In this document: positions 14,556 to 19,940 of the stretch, one piece after another
Layout: each line of letters starts with the position of its first letter
How positions within the stretch are numbered: the first letter of the stretch is position 1
Source: Bifidobacterium breve
Lineage (GTDB): Bacteria; Actinomycetota; Actinomycetes; S36-B12
NCBI GenBank assembly: GCA_945900705.1
Contig: CAMDKJ010000012.1
Location: 1 to 19,940 of the forward strand
Direction: 5' to 3'
Length of the DNA: 19,940 nt
Notes under the pieces: generated by a model
What the model was told of the DNA's origin: nothing
The model's input: the letters and a program-made list of their open reading frames with translations, nothing else
The model's database searches: none
Program-made: the position numbers and the translations under genes

Positions 14556-14571
14556 TGTGAATTCGCGCACA
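14556..14571. promoter_or_regulatory. CRP/GlxR-family binding site candidate
   Basis: TGTGAATTCGCGCACA matches the CRP-family consensus TGTGA-N6-TCACA at nine of ten conserved bases, with correct 6-base spacing, and symmetry extends outward to GTTTGTG/CACAAAC (14553-14559 and 14568-14574). It sits 12 bases upstream of the TATATT box of fbiC and about 140 bases before the small gene, so it could act on either. Confidence 0.45.
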
Positions 14572-14712
14572 AACCCCCTTTTTTCGTTCAAGGGGGCACC
14601 AAATGTGCGGGACACTTGCGTTGGTCATCCGGCACACCCGCCCACCGACCACGGTATATCTGGAAAACCCCAGATCATCCGCACCAACACAATGAATTAG
14701 GAGTGATCCTCC

Positions 14713-14880
14713 GTGAAACCATTCGCGAAGCTTTTCGCATCAATGTTTGACCGTGAGCCCCTCAGCCGTGAGGCCGCAAACCGCCGGCAAATCCATCGTG
14801 AGTGGGATCGCCAGCGCGCCCGCGCGCTGACCCCGGCAGACCTAGCTGAGATTGACGCAATTTTCTCGCGTAATCTCTAA
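14713..14880 (+). CDS. Small charged protein of unknown function (55 residues)
   Basis: GTG 14713 opens a 55-codon frame ending in TAA 14880, with AGGAG (14699-14703) 9 bases upstream and a strong intrinsic terminator 12 bases downstream. The protein has a short hydrophobic N-terminal part (KPFAKLFASMF), a highly charged Arg/Glu helix (REAANRRQIHREWDRQRARA) and an acidic helix ending in IDAIFSRNL. There is no signal peptide or Cys. I do not recognise the family. The start signal, GC-rich wobble positions and terminator together argue that it is real and expressed. ATG 14743 is an alternative internal start. It is divergent from fbiC. Confidence 0.72.
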   Translation: MKPFAKLFASMFDREPLSREAANRRQIHREWDRQRARALTPADLAEIDAIFSRNL

Positions 14881-14892
14881 AGCCTAAGCACG

Positions 14893-14921
14893 GTGGCCTG
14901 CCCGAAGGGCAGGCCACTTTT
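14893..14921 (+). terminator. Rho-independent terminator of the small gene
   Basis: GTGGCCTGCCC (14893-14903) pairs perfectly with GGGCAGGCCAC (14907-14917) around a GAA loop, an 11-base-pair GC-rich stem, followed by TTTT. It serves the plus-strand small gene. On the minus strand it lies 16 bases beyond the GMC gene stop, without a U-tract, and may also protect that mRNA end. Confidence 0.9.
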
Positions 14922-14936
14922 CCGTTGCGTGGTGAA

Positions 14937-16436
14937 TTAACCCCACTCAACCTCGGCGGCCATCCGCAGTGCGAGTGCCGCAATCGTTAAGGCGGGGTTT
15001 TGCGCACCCGACGACGGGAAGAACGCAGCATCCGCGACGAAGAGGTTCGCCACCTCATGCGACCTACCGAGCCCATCAACGACACTTTGCGCTGGGTCAG
15101 TGCCACCGACCGCGGTGCCGCACATGTGGCTATTCATGTCGATAGTGAACCGCTGCTCGAAAATACCAACGTAGCCAATTTGCCGCAGCAGCCGTTTAGT
15201 TTCGGTCAACAACAGTTCATGTCTGTCGTAGTTGGTTCGCTTCCATCGAACGGCTATTTGGCCACTTTGAGTAACGCTCACCCGATTCTGCGGGGATGGG
15301 AGATCCTCGGCCATCACAAGTAGTTCAAGGCTCCGCTTAGAAAACTCGTTAAGCAACGGTAGCGGAGCCCGCGTGGCGTGGGTCTTCATCATCGACCCCT
15401 GCACCTTGCCAATCAACTGAATTGATCCACCGGGGTAGCCGTCACCCATATCGAAGTAGAAGTCATTGATAGCAAAAGTTTTTTGAAATACCACATCGTT
15501 CCTGCGGCGAGGGTCGATGGCCGCGAGGTGAGTGTTGTTGTGCATCATGTAGTTACGGCCCACTAGATCATTCGAATTGCCAACGCCATTTGGCCAACGA
15601 TCATCACGGCTCCGAAGAAGAAGCGCCGCGGTATTTGCGGCACCGGCCGCCAATACATAAGCCCCTCCGGTTATCCAAATCGGCTCACCAGCGCACTCCC
15701 CCACCAACCGGACCACTTGATCCGTACCACCTGTCTCAAGGTGATCAATTCTGGTATTGGTGAGCAATCGAACAAAACCTCCAGCCAGCGCCGGCCCAAG
15801 TGCGCATGTTTCAGAATCAGACTTAGCGCCAACCCGACACGGGAATCCATCACAGGTACCGCATCTAATGCAAGCCCCGCCGGGCTGCAAGTCAACTCCC
15901 ATTGCGGTGGACGACGGATGCACGCCCTGCCGACCGAGCCGATCGATGACCTCTTGGATGTACGGCTCATGCGATAGAGCCGGATACGGGAATTGCTGAC
16001 TGCGCCATGGTTCGGTTGGATCTTCGCCGGTTGCACCGTGCACCCGATACAACGACTCCGCCTGCGAGTAATAGGGCTCAATATCGGCATATGGAAATGG
16101 CCACGCCCGCGAGATCCCTGTCGGATACTTGATCTCCGCAAAGTCGCATTCACGAAGGCGCGGCAAACTCGCCCCATACACCTTCGTATTGCCGCCCACC
16201 AGGTAGTGCACTCCGGGTCGAAACTCGCCGCCACCTTCGTCCAGCCACTTTTCATCGGGTTTGTAGCGGCGGTTCTTGAAAACTTCCGTTGGTGACCAGT
16301 TCTGCGGCTCCCGAGGCAAATAGTCGCCGCGCTCGACAACGAGTACCTTGATGCCCCGGCGCGCCAGCCCCCAAGCCAAGGTGCCACCGCCCATGCCGCT
16401 ACCGACGATTACCACATCAGCAGAGTCAGTGCGCAT
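14937..16436 (-). CDS. GMC-family FAD-dependent oxidoreductase
   Basis: A 499-residue flavoprotein of the glucose-methanol-choline oxidoreductase group. The FAD-binding fold opens with VVIVGSGMGGGTLAWGLA (GxGxxGG at 12-17) and continues with VVERG; VHYLVGGNTKVYGA is the second FAD contact. The C-terminal catalytic pair appears as H437 (MNSHMCGT) and N480 (SGAQNPALT). A four-cysteine cluster (C189, C192, C195, C200) sits mid-protein, as in a subset of bacterial GMC enzymes. The substrate, probably an alcohol, sugar or sterol, is not determined. I chose ATG 16436, which starts 8 residues before the Rossmann strand; ATG 16478 would overlap the divergent DoxX-like gene. No Shine-Dalgarno is evident. 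Confidence 0.92.
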   Translation of the reverse strand: MRTDSADVVIVGSGMGGGTLAWGLARRGIKVLVVERGDYLPREPQNWSPTEVFKNRRYKPDEKWLDEGGGEFRPGVHYLVGGNTKVYGASLPRLRECDFAEIKYPTGISRAWPFPYADIEPYYSQAESLYRVHGATGEDPTEPWRSQQFPYPALSHEPYIQEVIDRLGRQGVHPSSTAMGVDLQPGGACIRCGTCDGFPCRVGAKSDSETCALGPALAGGFVRLLTNTRIDHLETGGTDQVVRLVGECAGEPIWITGGAYVLAAGAANTAALLLRSRDDRWPNGVGNSNDLVGRNYMMHNNTHLAAIDPRRRNDVVFQKTFAINDFYFDMGDGYPGGSIQLIGKVQGSMMKTHATRAPLPLLNEFSKRSLELLVMAEDLPSPQNRVSVTQSGQIAVRWKRTNYDRHELLLTETKRLLRQIGYVGIFEQRFTIDMNSHMCGTAVGGTDPAQSVVDGLGRSHEVANLFVADAAFFPSSGAQNPALTIAALALRMAAEVEWG

Positions 16437-16466
16437 ACCCACATCTAACCGCGAGACACTGGCCCC

Positions 16467-16859
16467 ATGACAACGCATTCGCCAATTGGTACCAAGATTC
16501 TCGCCGGCTCATTCCTGGTAAGCGGCATCATCCACCTGATCAAACCATCGGTCTTTGAGCCTTTACTACCAAAAGCCCTGCCCGCGCACCGCGAGATCAA
16601 CTACGCCAGCGGAGTTGCCGAGATCGCGTGCGGGGTTGGTTTACTCACCCGGGCACGCTGGGCACCTGTCGCCTCCGCCACGCTGCTCTTTGGCATCTGG
16701 GCTGGTAACTGGCAGTACGCGATCACCGTTCAAAATTCTTCACGCGCGAGCACTCCCCACAAAATCGCCGCGTGGGCAAGAGTGCCAATGCAGTTACCTT
16801 TGATCCGCATTGCACTTAAGGCTAGGGCTTCGGCGCAGCCTTCACTTCCGAGTGATTGA
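16467..16859 (+). CDS. DoxX-like small membrane protein
   Basis: A 130-residue membrane protein with about three or four hydrophobic helices (KILAGSFLVSGIIHLI, ASGVAEIACGVGLL, VASATLLFGIWAG, and a weaker last one). The signature SGIIHLIKPSVFEPLLPKALP is typical of the DoxX-like family found beside oxidoreductases; the function is often unknown, though some members act in thiosulfate oxidation or redox stress. The His-Leu-x-x-P part is well conserved in this group. It starts at ATG 16467, 30 bases from the divergent GMC gene, with no clear Shine-Dalgarno, and overlaps the converging enoyl-CoA hydratase gene by 18 bases. Confidence 0.83.
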   Translation: MTTHSPIGTKILAGSFLVSGIIHLIKPSVFEPLLPKALPAHREINYASGVAEIACGVGLLTRARWAPVASATLLFGIWAGNWQYAITVQNSSRASTPHKIAAWARVPMQLPLIRIALKARASAQPSLPSD

Positions 16860-17579
16860 CGCCAAGTACTCTGCAATAACGGCCCTAATTTCGAGATCGT
16901 GCCAGGTCGCGCGGATTTCAGCGCCGAATTCAGGCTCCGCAACTTCCATGCGTTGCACCGCCTCAAACTTCAAGGTCCGCTTGGTCAGTGCATAAGTACC
17001 AGCCGGAACCGCAGCTAGCAACGCTGCACGAGCTATCGCTTCATCAAGTAAGTTCTCCGGCGCAACTACCGCATCGACAAAGCCGATTTCATAGGCGCGC
17101 TGCGCAGTGATCAGATCACCGCTCAAAACTAAGGATTGGGTGAAGTGACCAAGACTGTGGCGAGCGATTTCACGCAGGATAGACGGAATCGGTACTCCGA
17201 CCTTAAGTTCGGTCATACCGGTCAAGCCCGCCGACATCAATCGCAGATCACAGGCCGCCGCGAGCATGAATCCTCCAGCGATCGCGTGCCCGTCAATCGC
17301 AGCGATCACCGGGCGCGGGTGAAGAAACACCTCCAAAATCGCTCCGGAAAGCATGTCTAAAAATTCGGAGGTGTAACTGAGGTCGTCCTCCATCAAGCGT
17401 TTCAAATTCACTCCGGCCGAAAACGCCCTACCGTTGCCGGTCAGCACAATTGCATCGGTTGCCGGAACGGCGCGAAACTGCTCAGCGATCGCAGTCAGGA
17501 ACTCCAGATCGACGACATTTACTTTCGCGTAGTCCATGCGAAGCACGCTCACATTGCCATGTCTTTCGGCGGTGATCAT
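16842..17579 (-). CDS. Enoyl-CoA hydratase/isomerase-family protein (crotonase)
   Basis: A 245-residue crotonase-fold protein acting on acyl-CoA thioesters. The oxyanion-hole segments are GRAFSAGVNLKRL (about 50-62) and IDGHAIAGGFMLAAACDLRL (about 94-113). The first catalytic position retains Glu (MTELKVGVPIP), but the second position carries no obvious Glu/Asp in the usual context, so hydratase versus isomerase or another crotonase activity is open. AAAGGG lies 5 bases before ATG 17579. It follows the EamA gene by 27 bases, so the two are probably co-transcribed. Confidence 0.93.
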   Translation of the reverse strand: MITAERHGNVSVLRMDYAKVNVVDLEFLTAIAEQFRAVPATDAIVLTGNGRAFSAGVNLKRLMEDDLSYTSEFLDMLSGAILEVFLHPRPVIAAIDGHAIAGGFMLAAACDLRLMSAGLTGMTELKVGVPIPSILREIARHSLGHFTQSLVLSGDLITAQRAYEIGFVDAVVAPENLLDEAIARAALLAAVPAGTYALTKRTLKFEAVQRMEVAEPEFGAEIRATWHDLEIRAVIAEYLASITRK

Positions 17580-17606
17580 CCGGGCCCTTTCATCGCAGTT
17601 AACAAA

Positions 17607-18443
17607 TCATGAACTAAATGACAAGGTTGCGGCGGCAAAGAGCGCTAGCCCCACCCCGACTAATTGGATCTTATTCAGGCGCTCCTTGATTAACACCCAG
17701 GCCAAGATAACCGTCGCGACCGGATAGAGCGAGCCCATGACGGCCACCACCGACAGTTGACCATTCTGGGAGGCCAACTGAAATACCCCATTAGCAAGAG
17801 CATCCAAAACACCAGATGCGATTACGAGAGCCCACGGGAACCCCTGGCTAACAAATGGGCGAGCAAAGATCAGTAGTACGGCAAGTAGAACTACCGTTGA
17901 AACCCAGCGCCCAAAGGTTGCCGCCCAAACCCCGGAGTCAACCGGGGCCGAGCCAATTGCTGAAAGGTAAATCCCGATCGCTACGCCGCTGGCTATTGCT
18001 AAACCAATCGTCGACATCGTCACCTTGGCTTTTTCACCGGTCTCGCGGCTGACCAGGACTACGGCTACCCCGGCGCAGGCAATCCCGAATACCGCCAAGG
18101 CAGAGAGTGACTCACCACGCATGAGCCCAACGAAAACTGGCACTGCGCCAGCCATCACCGCCGTAATCGGTGACACAATGCCCATCGGGCCCCGCGATAG
18201 TGCCAGATACAACAGGCCGATAGCTAGGGCACCGATGCAGCCGGCGGCGCCACCCCAGATCACCACTCCGGTTGAAAACTCGCCGGGGATTACGAACAGG
18301 GCAAAAAATGTCAGGACAATAGCCCCGGCTGGGTACGACACCGCTAGCACATGCACCGGGCCCGCCCGCCTTGCGGCCAGGCCACCCATGAAATCGGCAA
18401 CGCCCCAAGTGACACTCGATGCCAACGCGAGCAAAGCGCCCAT
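17607..18443 (-). CDS. EamA-family (DMT superfamily) permease
   Basis: A 278-residue protein with about ten transmembrane helices arranged as two EamA repeats. The first opens with ALLALASSVTWGVADFMGG and the second with STIGLAIASGVAIGIY; both contain the typical end-of-repeat pattern (SPITAVMAGAVPVFVGL and GSLYPVATVILAWVLIKERL). Family members export metabolites such as amino acids; the substrate here is unknown. GGGAGG lies 9 bases before ATG 18443. It follows the Pr6Pr gene by 63 bases and precedes the crotonase. Confidence 0.93.
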   Translation of the reverse strand: MGALLALASSVTWGVADFMGGLAARRAGPVHVLAVSYPAGAIVLTFFALFVIPGEFSTGVVIWGGAAGCIGALAIGLLYLALSRGPMGIVSPITAVMAGAVPVFVGLMRGESLSALAVFGIACAGVAVVLVSRETGEKAKVTMSTIGLAIASGVAIGIYLSAIGSAPVDSGVWAATFGRWVSTVVLLAVLLIFARPFVSQGFPWALVIASGVLDALANGVFQLASQNGQLSVVAVMGSLYPVATVILAWVLIKERLNKIQLVGVGLALFAAATLSFSS

Positions 18444-18506
18444 GCGCGCCGGCCTCCCTTACCCGTTCATTGTCAATGAGCCAGCCGACATCTTAGGTGG
18501 GCGACC

Positions 18507-19220
18507 TCAACTGCGTTTCGCGCGCCGAGTCCAGGCCGAGATCACCGCATCGATACCCATTAGGACCAGCGCCAAGATGATCGCGACAACCATAATCACG
18601 CCGATAAAAGCCAGCACACTTGTTAGTCCCTTGGTTGCGACATCTAGGAATGAATACGGATACGCCCCAATAATTGCGCCACGAACTAGTGCAAAAACCG
18701 CCCAAAGAATGGGGATGATCAATGACAGGGCAATCACCTTGAGGTTAATCCACCGGCGCGGGCCAACGATGAGCCAAACCAGCACAGTCAGAATTGGGGT
18801 GATCACATGCTGGAGTCCATTAGAGAAGAAATCCCAGCCCTGATGCGAGACTCCAGGCCCGAGCAGAAGGTTGTAAATGACTCCCGTGATGATGATCATG
18901 AGCAAGGTATCAAGACGGAGCACCCGCATTAATTTGCTGTCGCGGTCAGGACGCAAAAACAGCAAAGTCATTACAATCGCCACGATGACATTACTGAGAA
19001 TCGTGAAGTAGGTAATCCAGTCCAGCAGCCTGCCAACTAGGCCATCAATGCCAACCGGGTTATCGCCGAAAAGCGTTGGGGTACTCGTGTCAGGAGGGTA
19101 GTAGCCGCTGGCGTTCAGGGTGAACGAGAGCAAAACCCCGCACCAAGCCACCAAAGCGTTTATCCCAAACAGTACTTTTGGCAACGTTATTGACGGGGTC
19201 TGACTAGCTGATTTACTCAT
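18507..19220 (-). CDS. Pr6Pr-family six-helix membrane protein
   Basis: A 237-residue membrane protein with six hydrophobic segments and the YFTILSNVIVAIVMTLL motif near the second helix that marks Pr6Pr proteins, related to the AIG1/FAR-17a lipid hydrolase-like fold. The function is unknown in bacteria. ATG 19220 (MSKSAS) is preferred: the frame extends upstream, but the extra 49 residues look non-coding, and TAGATT (19234-19229) ends 8 bases before this ATG, suggesting a near-leaderless mRNA. The C-terminus is strongly basic (TRRAKRS), so inside-facing. It leads the minus-strand run with EamA and crotonase genes. Confidence 0.85.
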   Translation of the reverse strand: MSKSASQTPSITLPKVLFGINALVAWCGVLLSFTLNASGYYPPDTSTPTLFGDNPVGIDGLVGRLLDWITYFTILSNVIVAIVMTLLFLRPDRDSKLMRVLRLDTLLMIIITGVIYNLLLGPGVSHQGWDFFSNGLQHVITPILTVLVWLIVGPRRWINLKVIALSLIIPILWAVFALVRGAIIGAYPYSFLDVATKGLTSVLAFIGVIMVVAIILALVLMGIDAVISAWTRRAKRS

Positions 19221-19228
19221 AGAAACAG

Positions 19229-19234
19229 AATCTA
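19229..19234 (-). promoter_or_regulatory. -10 box for the Pr6Pr gene
   Basis: TAGATT on the minus strand ends 8 bases before ATG 19220, with no Shine-Dalgarno between. The hexamer is identical to the hisN -10 at 9142-9147. No clear -35 box is seen. Confidence 0.45.
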
Positions 19235-19288
19235 GGCCACCACCAGCCATTCTGAGGCCAATTCGGCAGAGGTGTGAAAAGGTGAAGT

Positions 19289-19940
19289 ATGGAAATTTCA
19301 GAAGGCATTGGCGCAAGGACCACTGGCGCAGCAATAAACACCGCAGTTCACTTGGCCCGCAGGCCAATCGGCCTACCGGTGGATCAGGACTGGCGAATTG
19401 AAACCAATGACATTCCCGAGCCCGGCCCCGGCGAGTTTCTAGTTCGCATCACCATGATCTCCTTGGACCCAGCCATGCGGGGCTGGCTAGATGATCGCCC
19501 CTCCTATCTACCCCCGGTCGCGATCGATGAGGTAATGCGCGCCGGCGCCGTAGGCGAAGTAATCACCTCCAGTCACCCTAGGTTCAAAGTCGGTGACTTT
19601 GTACTTGGCACTTTTGGCGTTCAGGAGTACGCGATTTCAGGCGGCACCGGAGTAACGCGAATTGACCCCAAGCTCGGCACCCCATCGATGTATCTAGGAG
19701 TGCTTGGCATGACCGGCATGACCGCGTATTTCGGTTTCTTTGAATACGGCCGCCCGCGCGCCGGCGACACCGGTGTCGTTTCGGCCGCAGCCGGCGCTGT
19801 TGGCTCCATCGTGGGTCAACTCGCCAAGATCAACGGTTGCCGCACGATCGGCTTGGCCGGTGGGCCGGCTAAGTGTCACTATGTCGTCGATGAACTCGGC
19901 TTCGACGCCGCGATCGATTACCAAAACGAATCACTACGCG
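19289..19940 (+). CDS. NADP-dependent medium-chain oxidoreductase (CurA/PTGR-like), C-terminus cut by window edge
   Basis: The first 217 codons of a zinc-independent medium-chain reductase; full members are about 335-345 residues. It has the N-terminal catalytic fold with ARRPIGLPVDQDW and SLDPAMRGWLDD (about 58-69), then MTGMTAYFG (141-149) and the NADPH-binding SAAAGAVGSIVGQLAK (165-180), followed by IGLAGGPAKC. This family reduces alpha,beta-unsaturated ketones or aldehydes (leukotriene B4 12-hydroxydehydrogenase, curcumin reductase). AAGG lies about 6 bases before ATG 19289. The first 15 residues before the usual family start are extra. It is divergent from the Pr6Pr gene across a 68-base gap. 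Confidence 0.94.
   Translation, partial: MEISEGIGARTTGAAINTAVHLARRPIGLPVDQDWRIETNDIPEPGPGEFLVRITMISLDPAMRGWLDDRPSYLPPVAIDEVMRAGAVGEVITSSHPRFKVGDFVLGTFGVQEYAISGGTGVTRIDPKLGTPSMYLGVLGMTGMTAYFGFFEYGRPRAGDTGVVSAAAGAVGSIVGQLAKINGCRTIGLAGGPAKCHYVVDELGFDAAIDYQNESLR

Larger units (their letters stand above)
14437..14712. other. Regulatory intergenic region between fbiC and a small gene
   Basis: This 276-base gap holds no gene I can support. It contains a minus-strand -10-like TATATT (14544-14539) for fbiC and two CRP-like palindromes described separately. It also has a CCCCCTT/AAGGGGG inverted repeat (14574-14580 with 14590-14596) and, towards the small gene, TATATC at 14655-14660 and AGGAG at 14699-14703. 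The small gene's leader may be 40 bases or more. No known riboswitch class was recognised. Confidence 0.5.

Noticed and set aside
14574..14596. CCCCCTT/AAGGGGG inverted repeat as a terminator
   Set aside because: The T-run is in the loop on the plus strand, only TTT follows on the minus strand, and no gene ends next to it on either strand.
15671..16387. A 238-codon minus-strand frame
   Set aside because: It is a shifted frame of the GMC oxidoreductase gene; all family motifs are in the other frame.
17184..17208. GGAAT-N17-GTT on the plus strand as a SigR promoter
   Set aside because: It is antisense within the crotonase gene and no plus-strand gene follows.
18025..18843. A 272-codon open frame on the plus strand opposite the EamA and Pr6Pr genes
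   Set aside because: It is antisense to two clear membrane-protein genes, has a Pro/Thr/Arg-rich composition typical of reverse frames, and shows no domain.
1..19940. Mobile elements, CRISPR arrays, tRNA/rRNA genes, defence or toxin-antitoxin systems
   Set aside because: No transposase, integrase, phage, repeat-spacer or structural RNA signal was seen; the region reads as ordinary chromosomal backbone with a few accessory genes.

Overview
The window looks like a compact chromosomal segment of an actinobacterium with moderate GC (mid-50s percent by eye). The evidence is a SigR/RsrA-type thiol-stress sigma/anti-sigma pair with a small biotin-carrier protein beside it, a fused two-domain FbiC for F420 biosynthesis, an aroA-rsgA-hisN neighbourhood, and several promoters placed for leaderless translation. 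From memory, yedK-sigma-anti-sigma-biotin carrier next to aroA-rsgA also occurs in Mycobacterium tuberculosis (Rv3221c-Rv3228), so this is conserved actinobacterial backbone. I see no mobile elements, CRISPR arrays, tRNA or rRNA genes, and no defence island. A free-living streamlined (possibly aquatic) actinobacterium is a guess from the short gaps and overlapping genes.

Layout. 1-1238 (-): a YtcJ-like amidohydrolase cut by the window edge. 1341-1826 (+): a GNAT acetyltransferase. 1823-5322 (-): a six-gene run, read in the order FUSC membrane protein, yedK (abasic-site DNA crosslink protein), sigR, rsrA, biotin carrier protein, FlK-like thioesterase; a textbook SigR promoter sits inside the end of yedK. 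5368-8650 (+): Tat-exported YHYH protein, aroA and rsgA, with overlapping stop/start codons. 8647-9117 (-) and 9155-9928 (+): a DUF2231-like membrane protein and a HisN-type phosphatase, driven from a strikingly symmetric bidirectional promoter. 9914-14436 (-): fbiC, a frame-broken amino-acid-synthesis-family gene, an EthD-like gene and a cytochrome P450. 14437-14712: a regulatory intergenic region with two CRP-like palindromes. 14713-14880 (+): a 55-residue conserved-looking small gene with a strong terminator. 14937-16436 (-): a GMC oxidoreductase. 16467-16859 (+): a DoxX-like membrane protein. 16842-19220 (-): enoyl-CoA hydratase, EamA transporter and Pr6Pr membrane protein. 19289-19940 (+): the start of a CurA-type NADP-dependent oxidoreductase.

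How it works together. The SigR block is a self-amplifying oxidative/thiol-stress module: the zinc-binding anti-sigma RsrA releases SigR on oxidation, and SigR should fire its own promoter. YHYH-aroA-rsgA looks translationally coupled. The fbiC block makes F0 for F420 and sits with a P450 and an EthD-like protein, hinting at a redox catabolic unit. Four of the five convergent gene pairs overlap at their 3' ends. The most rewarding signals are regulatory: the SigR autoregulatory promoter, the mirror-symmetric leaderless promoter at 9117-9155, the paired CRP-like palindromes upstream of fbiC, and the broken gene at 11646-12145.
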